A DNA stretch of 55,391 bases, taken from the NCBI GenBank assembly GCA_029204225.1, contig CM055097.1:74174973-74230363 (forward strand), read 5' to 3'. This DNA comes from Diphasiastrum complanatum. Taxonomy: Eukaryota; Streptophyta; Lycopodiopsida; Lycopodiales; Lycopodiaceae. The position numbers and the translations under genes are program-made. This document shows positions 1 through 10,837 of the stretch, in pieces (the stretch's first letter is position 1; each line of letters begins with the position of its first letter). Under the pieces are notes generated by a model. That model saw nothing but the letters and a program-made list of their open reading frames with translations. It had not been told where the DNA came from and searched no databases.

Positions 1-993
1 CATGAGAAGCACAATGTAAGAAACTTATTTGGTTGGCATACACCATGTGCCTCAGTAGGAGACGAAGTTTCACATCAAAATCCAAGCATTGCCTCTGATG
101 TAAACAGTGATTTAGAGATATATGTAAAAGAAACAACCGACTCTTTAATTTAGGCCCTCAACTTATGTCAACATCCAAATGGCCCTTAATCTTTCCTATT
201 TGACTTTGGCTAAGCTCCTAGTCAACTCAGTTTCAGATTCTAAAAAGTCATAGGCTTGAACTTGATGATGGACAAGAACTTTATCCGATGAGTCATTCAC
301 CCAATAATCATACATATTACAGTCTCAATTTTCAAACATCCAGGAACTTCCAAAAATTATAAAGTTTAAATAGTAAAGTTGCAAACTAATAACTATTAAC
401 TATTATCTATAGAAGTTAGAACTTTCAACTTTCAAGTTACTACTTACTACTTACTACTTAGAAGTTACCAGTTAGTACTTACAAGCTTGAAGTTACAAGT
501 TACAAGTTACAAATTACAAATTACAATGCACTGGCCAGTGACCACTAACTTGGAAGTAACTTCAAGTTGGCAGTGGGCACTAAATTCTAACTTCTAAGTA
601 GTAAGTAGTAAGTTCTAACTAGTATTAAGTAATAAGTAACTAGTAACTACTAACAATTTTGAATTTACAAATCAGACTTCAGTGAATCACAAACTACAAT
701 TCAAGAGCCAAAAGTTTAAACTTTAAAGTTTAAAATAAACTGTAAAAGCAATGATGCTATCAATAATCATGCTGCATAAATAACAAGAGTGTCAAGCGTG
801 GCCTCGGCCCTCAAGGCTCAAGCCTGAGGCCCCATGAGTCTGAAGTCAACTGTCATATGTAAACAATAATATGTATAACTACTATGCTAGAGCCCTCAGC
901 CTAGAGTATGCCACTAATAACTATCATTTATGATCTATGCTGAGCAGTGAGTACTGAGCAGTGAGTGCCCCCCCCCCAATGCCCATCCAGGCT
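1..993. repeat. AT-rich flank of short degenerate tandem repeats
   Basis: No gene is visible. Between about 400 and 720 the DNA is built from shuffled 6 to 10 bp words such as CAAGTTA, ACTTACTA, GAAGTT and AAGTAGTA, repeated imperfectly on both strands. The same vocabulary recurs in the introns of the hAT gene to the right, so this flank is probably part of the same element or shares its slippage history. A GC-richer patch at about 795-835 holds a small imperfect inverted repeat. No hAT terminal inverted repeat could be fixed. Confidence 0.5.
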
Positions 994-3900
994 CTAGCCT
1001 CTAGCTGCCCGCCTCGGACGCTGTCGTCGTGGAGGCACTGGCATGTCCTCGGGCTCAATGTCATCCTCCCCATCATCAGAGTCACCCTCATCCTCCTCAT
1101 CCGATCCCTCACCCTCAGTGGTGGATTCCTCATCTGAGTCAGAGCTAGAGGGACTCTTAGAGGTGTCTGAGACTGCTGCATGGCTCGGGCCCTCTCCTGC
1201 GCTCCTGGTCCTACGTGCTACAGCTCGAGTGGTAGGCCCTGCGCAATGCACACAAGGGAATTGGAATCAGGACTTAGGCTCTAGTAATCTACTATCTAGT
1301 ATTTCTACAAAATTTCAAAGTACTAAAAGCCTACTAATGTAACGCAGTGAATCGGGGAATTGGGCATCGAAATCAACCTGCAGCTACTAAGGCCTCCCGA
1401 TGGAGTAGAGCATAGACATCCTCCTCCTCTTGTGATCTTGGTGGCAAGTCCGGAACCTTTGCCACATCGATCTCATCGGGATTAACCTACGAAAATTGAA
1501 ATTAAACCAAGATTTTGATTCTCAATAGTAAGTACTGGTACACGATTTAAAAAAAATAGCAAATTTGAAATGTAAATGTTGAAAGTTGAAACTTGAAGCC
1601 TGAAGGTTCTAACTTCTTAGTGTAGAGTCTAGACTTTACTATCTAGACAAATCATGATTCATGGTACATACTAGACTCTATAGAATTCAGATTAATGATT
1701 TAATCATGAATCATGATTCATTACCTGTATGGGCTCCCCAGTCTCTCTTAGCTTCTTCACAAGCTGTAGGTTGGCATGCACATACACCAACCTCTCCAGC
1801 TGCGCTGTAGAAAGTCTGTTCCTCCTCTTCGTATGAATCAGAGAAACACACTCCAATTTCTCTCACATGCAACTGCTGCGCAATCTTGTGAGAGGACGCG
1901 GATGGCAAGTTTCTGCAACTTGGGAACATCATTCCCATACTTCATCCACCATGAAACAGGGCGCAATTGCCCTTCCCTCAGCATGGCAGTTGCACGACCG
2001 AAATCGAGGCGCTCGGTCTTGAACATTCAACATTCATCACCATTCAAATTTCAAAATATGTTAGTAAATACTAAATGCTTACAAATTATTACTATTAAGT
2101 TTTAACTAGCAGCTAGCTTAAGCCTTAGACTTCAAAGTTCATACATATTACATATACATACTACATAGATGAATACATATATGATCTTACATACCTGGGT
2201 CCTGAATACATATTACAATTTACTAATTACATAGTACATAGTACATACTTGAATAAATTCAAGTCATCCATGAGTGCATCCTGATCCCTGGGATCAGGAT
2301 AGATAGAGGGGACATAGGAATGCCATCCTTGCCTGAGCTCTCGATCATGGAATTGATCCTCCGTCCTCCATAGTGGATGAAGCAAGCAAGCCACGACATG
2401 CGGAGGTTGATGGAACCACTGCCATCTGCCTAGAAATAGGCCCCTTACTTCTTCCTAGAAATAGGCCCCTTACTTCTTCCAGTCTGCAAACAATCAGGAG
2501 TCAGGACTCAGGAGTGAAGTTTGAGGCTTGAGCATTCAATTCTCAAGAGTCAAGATTCAAGAACTATTAAGTTTTAACTAAATTCTAATCATGAATGTCA
2601 ATGAACAATGAACATTGAAGATTCAAGAATCAACTTTGAAACTTTTAACGTAGTTACTAGACTCTAGTAATATACCTGTCAGGAGCCATGGTGGTGCAAC
2701 TCTGAAGCTGCTCTCCCAGCTTATCCATGAACTCATAAAGAAGGCTTAAGGTGGAACCCTCTCTATCAGTAAGGCGAAGCACGCTATAGATAGGCTGCAT
2801 GGATATGACAATGGAGCGTGCATCATCCCAAAATGAAGTCTCCATCACGATCACGTCAAATCTCCTGGCCTTGGCCTCTCGTGATCGGCCCCACTCTGCC
2901 CAATGGGGTGAAACCACTATCATCCTCAGGCTTCCATGCACTTTTACGAGCCGCTCCAAAACAATGAGCATATAGGCAAACCTAGGATGAAAATCATGAA
3001 ATAAGATTTGTAATTGGTCATAGCCTATAGGCAACAAGCAGGCTATACTATATAGCAAAATTCAAATTCTATGAGCACTGAAACTTGAAGCTAAAACAAA
3101 ATTGCAATTTTCAAATCAAAAAATTGGAAACAGGTTGTCAGGTTGGAAGTTGGAACTTGGTTACCTAGTGGGGCCAAGCCTCAAGAGATCCAAGGTGGAA
3201 TAGGACCTGAAGATGCTCAAGACCCTTTGTCTCTTGGTGACAAATCTCACCAAGAATCGTGCCATGTCTACAACCTCCTTGACCCAGGGTAATCTCCCAA
3301 TGTCTTCAACTAGGAGGTCAAGACAATGTGCAGCACATGGACTCCAGAAAATCCAAGGGTACTTCTCATTCACCATCTTCCCCATGGCAACACAATTGGA
3401 CGCGTTGTCCGTGACAACCTGCATTGGAATTCCGACAAAGGTCGAATCATAACTCATGAACAATGAACATTCACCATTGAGCATTCCGGAAGCAAATGCA
3501 AATGCAAATTGCAAATGTAAATGGCAAGTGCAAATTGCAACGTTCAAAACAATAATCACGATTCACAAAATGTAAGTTGTCACTTGTAACCTACTAAGTT
3601 CTAACTTCAAAGCTGAGAGCTCAATGTCGAAAGTTTTAAAGTTGAAACTTGAAAGTGGCAAGTGGCAAGTGGCAAGTGCATACCTGGACAACATTCTCTT
3701 TTCCGACCTCCTCAATGGCCTGTGAGATGTACTCAAACAATCTCAAAAACATGGTGCCCATGCAAGAAGACACCAATATATTCACAAGATGGCGCCTCCT
3801 TGCATCGGTCCAACCATCTGATATTATAGTGCATCCAAACCTAAAACATTTGACAACACTTTCAAGTTTGAACTAATTAAGTTGCAACTTGCAATTTGCA

Positions 3901-4907
3901 AATTTGGAGATTGAAATTTCAAAGTTAGAAACTTCAAACTTGAAAGTACTAATTTCTAAAGTAGTAAGTGGCAAGTGCAAAGGTTTTGAAGATGTAAGGT
4001 AACAGGTTACAGGTATACCTGGCCCATGACTTCCTAATGGGCTGTAGGTCAGCATCCACGGACTAGCTCTCTCGTCCTCAGCTGCTCCATGGTCGGGCCC
4101 TCCCACTCAACACCGATACGAGATACTGCTCGCGTCATATCCCTCCATGCAGGGGTCTGTGCCACATGAAAAGGGAGGTCACACAAGTAAAAGCACCTCC
4201 TAACAGCAATAGCAGCTGCATCCCTGTGCGACTGCTGGAAGGCTGTCACAAAAACATCCCTGCCTCTCACATGTCCTCGACCCCGTCCCCTAACAGTGCT
4301 ACCAATAGCACTACTGCCGGCCCCACCAACTGGCACTACAGGAGTCTCTCCAGAAGAAGAAGGTGGAATGGATGCTGCAGCGGAGCTAGTGCCGGCTGCG
4401 ATGGGGAGTCTCGGCGCTCTGCCGCACCTGTAACAATAACATTGGTGTTACAACTTACTACTAACTAGTTACGCAGCAGGCTTTAGGTAATAAATTATAG
4501 TCACTGGTCAGTGAGAGAGCTCAGGGAACAGTCACTAATTACTTAATACTCATTAGTAAATTGTAATCAAAGTTTAAAGTTATAGAATAAACTTTTAAGT
4601 TTTAGCTTTAGATCAAATTTCAAATTTTCAATCAATGTCATTGATCAAACAAGATTCAGGAATCACCTGTGCCTGAAGTAGTGGCAGGAGAGTCGTCCCC
4701 GATCCTTGCAATCCTCAGTGACTCTGGGGCCTGAGTGCAAACGGCGATCTCATATTCTCGAAGACGTAAAAGATGCGCCCTGATTCGAACGGGGCCACCT
4801 CCGTAAGTGTTCCCGCAATACTTGCAAGTCCACTTCTTCGTGCCTGATGTGCCATAAGCTGAATTAAGGGTGACGTGATCCCATAAGGGATCCCGCTGTC
4901 TGGGCAT
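994..4907 (-). pseudogene. hAT-family transposase gene, nine exons, frame-disrupted
   Basis: Reading right to left, the exons are about 4907-4667, 4427-4019, 3840-3684, 3418-3165, 2981-2676, 2483-2249, 2017-1725, 1486-1378 and 1238-994, nearly all bounded by GT/AG. Exon 1 encodes a BED-type zinc finger (CKYCG near residue 29, HLL further on). Exons 2-3 give the DUF659-like start of the transposase (motif SDGWTDARRR). Exon 4 contains TDNASNCV and the HCLDLL motif of the catalytic domain. Exon 7 carries the hAT dimerisation signature (SWWMKYG, LAIRVLSQ, CERNWSVF). Exon 9 is a Ser/Asp/Glu-rich acidic tail ending in a basic stretch. Exons 4-5 and 7-9 join in phase. Lesions: a one-base shift late in exon 2, a 25-bp tandem duplication in exon 6, and a one-base shift plus stop just after CERNWSVF in exon 7; the exon 1/2 junction is also out of phase by one. 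The family is clear. Function is almost certainly lost. Confidence 0.88.
2429..2478. repeat. Perfect 25-bp tandem duplication inside hAT exon 6
   Basis: Two adjacent identical 25-bp units (2429-2453 and 2454-2478; unit begins CCTAGAAATAGG). With one copy, the minus-strand exon reads straight from the acceptor at 2483 into the conserved tryptophan-rich segment. With two copies the frame is shifted by one, because 25 is not a multiple of three. The duplication is exact, so it is probably younger than the element. Confidence 0.9.
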
Positions 4908-5041
4908 TGCTAATAGCTATCTAGTGTCAACAAAACAATAATTGTATTAAATTCAGACTTCAAATTAAAAACTAATCCTAAATTCTAATTTCAAAACGGT
5001 AAACCTTCAGAAGTTAAGGTAGCTCTCTTTCAGTTCCGAAG

Positions 5042-6020
5042 ATGACCACTCCTCAGGGAGCTGATCAACCCCCGGAGAGATGCTTCGACGAACTTGAAAC
5101 AGAAGCCTTGGCTTACAGTAAAGGGAAGGAACCAATGGAATTGGAAGAACAGGAACAGTTCGTTGAAGAACTCGACGAACTGGTTACCAAGGAGCAGTTT
5201 CTCCAGTTGGTAACAAAAGTGGATGAACTGAAGTTGGCATTAGCCAATTTCAAGTCCAGTGTGGACGACTCGTTCGCCGAACTCAAAAGCTTGATTTTGA
5301 GTTCCGCGAAAGGAAGCCTTCCCTCCACTTCTCAGTTATCCCCTTCTCCACTTCCATCAGTTTCGGGTGAGACTTTACGGTCTCACCCCAATGTTTTTAA
5401 AGATTTAAAGCCTCGTACTTTTAATGGGGAAGAGAAGGATAGAAATGCAGACATTCTACAAACCTTCCTCAGCAAATGGAAGAACATTCATGCTCTTAAA
5501 CAGACCCCTGACCATTTGCAAGCTATTGAGGCCAGTCTTTCCTTAGGGCCTATGGCCTATAGGTGGTGGTTAAATCTCCAGGAGACTGGGCAGACTCCCC
5601 GGTCATGGAAAGTTTTTGAAGAAGCTTTCCTAAGAGAATTTCTACCAGAAAATGAACTTGATAGAGCCTGTGAAGCCTGGGAAAGAACAGTAATGGATAA
5701 ATTCCTCATCCAATATATCTCGCAGTATCGAGAAGCAATTTTAAAGATTAAAAATATGGATGACTATCAGAAAATCAGGGGATTTGTCGTGGCCTCAAAG
5801 ATGAATATAAAGTAGAGGTCCAGAGAAACTCGCCTACTACCCTTGAGCAAGCTCTCAGATATGCTCAAATCTATTCGGTGGGTAGGAAGAGGGCAAGACA
5901 ACAGCCACTTTCTGAGCAGCCTCCTCAGAAAGACTTTCAATTTAAAAAGAAATTTTTAAAAAGAAAGAATCAAGATAAATTTAAAAGTGAAGCTCCTCAG
6001 AAACGCCCTTCACTCATATA
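5042..6020 (+). pseudogene. gag: Ty3/gypsy gag capsid region
   Basis: The first 257 codons are open and begin with a Glu-rich, coiled-coil-like region (residues about 20-85) followed by a Ser/Pro linker. A retrotransposon-gag domain follows from about residue 120 (FNGEEKDRN, AYRWWLNL, FEEAFLREF). A frameshift near 5795 moves the reading to another frame, which continues through a basic Lys/Arg stretch to a TAG at 6018. The zinc knuckle lies beyond that stop. The family is Ty3 gag; the copy is broken. Confidence 0.8.
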
Positions 6021-6024
6021 GCCC

Positions 6025-8045
6025 TTAAAACCAGATGATTTTGAGAAAGCCAAACAAGAACATTTGTGCTTTGTGTGTATAGGCAAGGGACACACAGTCA
6101 GACAGTGTCCCAAGGGGCCTTTCACTAAAAAAGATAAGAAAGATAAAAAACAAGTTCATCTTGTTCAGAGTGTATGTTTCCCCAGTGACTCGGTAGCTTC
6201 CGAGATCAAAGTGTATCATGAAGATCATGAACACTGTTGCCAGCTGACCTCTGCAATGGTAGCGAGACCCTTCAGCTTTGGGCCGCATGACGTAGTACGT
6301 ATGCATGGGAAAGTTGGTAACCAGTCAGTAAGAGTTATGGTTGATGATGGGTCAACCCATATTTTCATCAACTACACCCTGGTTAAAAAGCTTAAACTAC
6401 TAGAAGTACCTAGTCAGCATAGGTACATAGTTTCATTAGCTAAGGGTGAAGATTAAAAAATATGGGAAACTATGGTAAGTAATTTGAATCTTGGTATTCA
6501 GGGGTACCAAGATGAAATAAACTTTCAGATAATGCACCTGGATCGCACAGATATTGTTCTCGAGAGAGATTGGCTCTACAGTTTAGGACCTTCCCTCCAG
6601 AGAAACTATCAGGAGAACACCCTCAGCTTTCAACATAAAGGCCGAGAGATCCAGTTGCATGGGGAGCATGATGTTCCCAACAGTTCTATGGTCTGCAGTT
6701 CAGAGCTCTGTCAGTTGATCGGAGACAAAGACCATCAGGTATTCTTATGTGACTTTCAGTTTATTCCTGAAGTTTCTATTTCCAGTTCTATTCAGCAGAA
6801 AATCAATAAATTAGAAACTTTATTGTCTAAATTTAAAGATGTTTTTCCTGAAGATTTGTCACATGGTTTACCACCTAGCAGAGAGGTAGATCATGTAATA
6901 AACCTAGTACCAGGTACAACACTTGTTTCTAAACCTCCGTATTGGGTCAGCCGAACAGAGGATGAAGAAATAACTAGGCAGTTAACAGATTATCTTGGGA
7001 AAGGCCAAATTCAGACCAGTAGTTCACCATGGGCCTCACGAGTCCTATTGGTGAAAAAGAAAGAGGGGTCTATGCGTCTCTGCGTAGATTACAGAGCCCT
7101 CAATAAAGTCACAATTAAGAATAAATACCCATGCCTCGGGCAGACGAGTTGTTTGATCAACTCGACGGGGCTAAGTTTTTCAGTAAAATAGACCTTAGAT
7201 CGGGTCCGTATAAAATCGGAAGATGTCTCGAAAACAGCTTTTAGGACTCGTCACGGTCATTATGAGTTTAAGGTGATGCCATTTGGGCTCACAAATGCTC
7301 CAGCTACCTTTATGACCTTGATGAACAGTGTCCTCAGACCATACTTGGGAAAGTTTGTAGTCGTATTTTTAGATGACATCCTCGTCTACAGCAAAACGAG
7401 GAAGGAACATCTAAAACACCTCAGAAAGGTGTTTCGACTACTCAGAAAACATAAGCTATATGCTAAACAATCCAAGTGTGAATTCTTCGTTGAAGAAGTA
7501 GCATATTTGGGTCACATTATCTCTTCAGATGGGATTAAGATGGACCCAAATAAGGTTAAAGCCATACTCAGTTGGCTGAGACCTCAGAATATTTTGGTTT
7601 GGCGGGATATTACAGACGATTTGTCAAGGAATATGCTCAGATAGCAGTTCCCATGACAAATCTTCTTAAGGGGAAGGGAAAGGAGTTCATTTGGGAGTCC
7701 GCATAGTAGGAGAGCTTTGATGCTCTCAAAATAGCCTTAGCCAGCACCAGTTTTAAAGGTTGTCGACCCCAATCAGCCATTTGTGGTCGAAACAGATGCT
7801 AGCGACTTTGCAGTAGGTGCTGTGCTAACTCAGGGTGGACGACCAGTTGCGTTCGAGAGTAAAAAACTCGAGCCAGCTCAGACTAGGTACAGTGCCTATG
7901 AAAAGGAACTCTTTTCTATAGTCCATGCCCTTAAGACTTGGAGGCATTATTTGTATGGTGCCAACTTTGAGGTCCTGACAGACCATGAGAGCCTCAGATA
8001 CCTTTGCAATCAACCTGAGCTTAGAGGTCGGAAAGCTCGGCCTTC
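6025..8045 (+). pseudogene. pol: Ty3/gypsy nucleocapsid, protease, RT and first RNase H
   Basis: A CX2CX4HX4C zinc knuckle (CFVCIGKGHTVRQC) starts at about 6067. The protease motif is DDGSTHIFI near 6340, with Asp-Asp-Gly where Asp-Ser/Thr-Gly is usual. After a TAA at 6454 the same frame resumes. The RT shows [22 protein letters not shown], then after frameshifts near 7130 and 7210 [12 protein letters not shown] and the catalytic FLDDILVYS near 7370. A further shift near 7600 separates the RT connection from RNase H (VETDASDFAVGAVLTQ from about 7783, TDHESLRYL). Each domain is typical of the family but no continuous reading frame remains. Confidence 0.85.
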
Positions 8046-8079
8046 TAACCCCCTTACGGAATATAAATTCAAGGTCAGA

Positions 8080-9779
8080 GTCATGACATGTATAATAATA
8101 AGTTTATAGTGTATACGGATCACCAGCCTCTTAAGTACTTTTGTAATCAGCATGATCTTAGAGGTAGGAAAGCTCAATGGGCCGAATTGATGCAAGAATT
8201 CGATCATGAAATCCATTATATAAGAGGCAGCTCTATCAAGTTGCAGATTCTCTTAGTCAGATTGCTGAACTCAATAAGTTGTCTTTCACTTGGATTTTCT
8301 ACAGATCTATATCTTTCGATCATGGAAAAATATGAAATTGATTCTCATTATGGTCGTATTTGGGACATTGTTCGGACGAAAGAAATGAGGATGGTATTGA
8401 GTCGAGTTCACATGGGTCTCAAGTAACAAAGAAAAATAAGAAGATTGTGGAACAATTTATAATTTGAGATGGATTGCTATTTCGGAATGGGAAGGTTTGT
8501 GTACTAGAGGATGATGAGCTCAAACACAAGATTTTGTTTGAATGTCATGACATACCCTGTGCAGGACATCTCGGTATCCACAAGACTCTTGACTTGGTTA
8601 GAAGAGAGTTTTATTGGCCAAAACTCAAGCCATATGTCAAGTCATACGTGATTAAATGCAAGCCCTGCCAACTAGCTAAGGCTGAACGCCTTAAGCTTGG
8701 TGGTTTGTTGCATCCATTGGATATCCTTGATAAGAGATGGGAGAGTATGTAGATGGACTTTGTAGTTGGGTTTCAAAAGATCCAATGGCGAAATGATTCT
8801 ATTTGTGTTGTCGTGGATAGGTTAACTAAGTTAGCTGCGTTCATACCAATTGAGTCAACTATTAAGGCTTCTGAAATCCCAGATCTTTGTTGTAAGATTA
8901 TTTTGGTTGGATGGACTGCCGAGTGACATTGTTAGTGATAGAGATCCTAAGTTCACAAGGCACTTTTGGTCAGCAATGTTCCATAAACTGGAAACTTCCC
9001 TTAGTTTTAGTTCTACTGATCATCTGAGTTAGATGGCCAGATGGAAAGAGCTAACCAGACAATGGAAGACATGTTGAGGACATTTGTTTCTCACATGCAA
9101 TCTCATTGGGAAGATTATATTCCTTTGATTGAGTTTGCATACAATAGTAGAAAGCATTTGGCTACAGGTTACAATCCTTTTATCCTTATGTACGGTTTTT
9201 TCTAGATCTCCTGTTAATGCGGAGACAAAATCTGTTAAGATCCAGAAGGTTGTGGATATCCTACATGATATGCAAGAAATGCTGCAAGTGGCAAAGGATA
9301 GTATCTGTAGGGCTTAGGATAGACCTAAGCACTATGCCGATCTTAAGAGATCTCCTAGAGATTTTAAAGTTGATGGCTGGGTATGTCTTAGAATTCCAAA
9401 AGATTCTAGGACATTACGTACAAACAAGCATTATAAACTGTTTACCCGATTTTGTGGACCGTTCAGGATTGTACAAAAACTTGGTTCTTTAGCTTACGAA
9501 CTAGATCTTCAAGGAAAATCTACTGCACACCCAGTGTTTCATGCAAGACGGTTAAAATTAAGTTTACATGAAGGTGATACAATTGGATCTGATGAGGATT
9601 TATCCCATTTAGACAATTTATCGCTTCGTGTACGTTTGGAACCTGAGAAAGTGCTCAGAACTAGAGATAAAAATCGTTCTATCTTTGAGGGCTTGATTTG
9701 GTGGAAGGGTCAGTTTGAGGATGATGATTCGTGGGCGAAAGTTGAAAGCATAAAGAACTTTTGTAATTTCCACTTTTGA
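8080..9779 (+). pseudogene. pol: Second RNase H end, integrase and chromodomain-like tail
   Basis: At about 8090 a second RNase H piece begins (NNKFIVYTDHQPL), repeating motifs already present just upstream. It continues through a shifted frame to a zinc-binding integrase domain at 8474-8752 (HDIPCAGHLG, then CKPCQLAK). The integrase core has Asp in MDFVVGF (after a TAG at 8750), Asp in IVSDRDPKF near 8936, and Glu in QMERANQT near 9043, in three different frames. The C-terminal part has GPFRIVQKLG and, at about 9640-9770, EPEKVLRTRDK and WWKGQFEDDDSW, which resemble a chromodomain. A stop at 9777 precedes the purine tract. Confidence 0.8.
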
Positions 9780-9794
9780 GGACAAAAGCAATTC

Positions 9795-9808
9795 AAGGAG
9801 GAAAAAAA
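9795..9808 (+). other. Polypurine tract of the gypsy element
   Basis: An uninterrupted A/G run lies directly before the LTR start (TGTTATG). This is the expected position and composition of the plus-strand primer for reverse transcription. Confidence 0.75.
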
Positions 9809-10076
9809 TGTTATGTCCACATCCTGCATATAGGATTTGGCATAATCCTAGACTTACACGGTACTCTAGTACGCGAGATTATTGTACGCCTCGTTATTCC
9901 GAACTAGGCCATAAATGTTATTAATAATCTTGTGAGGGTCCAGTAGTGGAGCTAGTGCATGAGTTTGGACGGTTATAGGCATATGTAGAGTATCAATAGT
10001 AATGAAAAGCGCTTTTGGAGATAAGCTACATATACGATTTATCTCACAAGAAGAAGAGCATTATTAAACACACAAC

Positions 10077-10143
<67 letters not shown>

Positions 10144-10152
10144 GCATCAACA
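9809..10152 (+). repeat. 3' LTR of the gypsy element (344 bp)
   Basis: Begins TGTTATG after the purine tract and ends ATCAACA, giving TGTT...AACA inverted ends. It contains a (CT)30 microsatellite close to its right end. The DNA immediately right of it (10153 onward) aligns with the end of exon 1 of the methyltransferase gene, so the LTR boundary is also the gene's break point. No second LTR is present to date the insertion. Confidence 0.75.
10080..10140. repeat. (CT)30 microsatellite in the LTR
   Basis: Uninterrupted TC/CT dinucleotides over 61 bases, 12 bases before the LTR end. Confidence 0.95.
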
Positions 10153-10187
10153 GAACCCTGGAAAATTGTCTGCTTGGACCATTTCAT
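10153..10187 (+). pseudogene. Probable last 35 bp of methyltransferase exon 1
   Basis: The stretch between the LTR end and a good donor (AT|GTGAGT at 10188) reads openly as ...WKIVCLDHFI and leaves two bases that join in phase with exon 2 at 10522. In relatives this position has a segment like FFKLVLGPHLKYS just before the exon boundary. The Leu-Gly-Pro triplet can be read here only in a neighbouring frame, so the piece may carry small indels. The alignment is short; I regard it as likely but not proven. Confidence 0.45.
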
Positions 10188-10224
10188 GTGAGTTTTTTTT
10201 TAAACCGTCTCTTTAAAAACAGAT

Positions 10225-10269
10225 GTTTCATACGGACTGTATGAAACGGGGGTCTGTTTCATACAGTCC
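10225..10269. repeat. Two overlapping, mutually exclusive perfect hairpins
   Basis: GTTTCATAC (10225-10233) can pair with GTATGAAAC (10239-10247). Alternatively GGACTGTATGAAAC (10234-10247) can pair with its complement at 10256-10269 across an 8-base loop. The two structures share 10239-10247 and exclude each other. They lie in intron 1 of the methyltransferase gene, about 40 bases after the donor site. Confidence 0.7.
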
Positions 10270-10521
10270 ATATGGTCCGTTTCAAAACAGTGTTTCAACA
10301 AATGTAACATGTTTCAATGAAATTTCATTGTGAAATTGAAGTGGTTGCAATCTTTATTTGATTGGAAATTTATGATCCATGGATTTTTGTGAACATTTTT
10401 CTCTTCTTTTGATAGCATGCACTTTAAATTTCACATTCGTATGTGTTTAGGCTTATGCTAGAAGTAGGTGTTTCATAAGTCTCCTTTTTGAATGTTAACA
10501 TTAATAGGGACATTCTTGCAG

Positions 10522-10754
10522 CTGCTCATACTTTTCAAAGCAAACTTCTGGGCTAGATGAGTCTGAGCAAGCTATGTTGGAACTCTATTGTGAAAGAGCA
10601 CAAATAGCAGATGGACAAAAAATTCTAGACCTTGGTTGTGGTTGGGGTTCATTTTCTTTGTATATTGCAAAGAAGTACCCACAAGCTCTAATCACAGGAC
10701 TTTCAAATTCCAAAACTCAGAAGGATTATATTGAAGAAGAGTGCAGGTAACTAT

Positions 10755-10837
<83 letters not shown>

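Larger units (their letters stand above)
5042..10152 (+). mobile_element. Ty3/gypsy retrotransposon, 5'-truncated, decayed, chimeric
   Basis: Gag, zinc knuckle, protease, reverse transcriptase, RNase H, integrase and a chromodomain-like tail follow in Ty3/gypsy order, then a purine tract and a 344-bp LTR. No 5' LTR or primer-binding site precedes gag; the DNA left of 5042 leads straight into the hAT gene, so the 5' end is lost. Several frameshifts and in-frame stops make it non-autonomous. RNase H is represented twice (about 7783-8040 and about 8080-8230), indicating that two related elements were joined there. Confidence 0.85.

Noticed and set aside
785-850. GC-rich stretch with AGTGTCAAGC and an inverted GGCCTC/GAGGCC, reminiscent of hAT element ends
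   Set aside because: The only similar text on the other side (AGTGTCAA near 4923) is in direct, not inverted, orientation, and no 8-bp target duplication was found.
1043-1342. 99-codon Ser-rich plus-strand frame
   Set aside because: Antisense shadow of the acidic last exon of the hAT gene.
10153-10187. Reading the LTR-flanking 35 bases as a certain exon 1
   Set aside because: The match to the family is short and the Leu-Gly-Pro triplet is out of frame, so it is listed only with moderate confidence.
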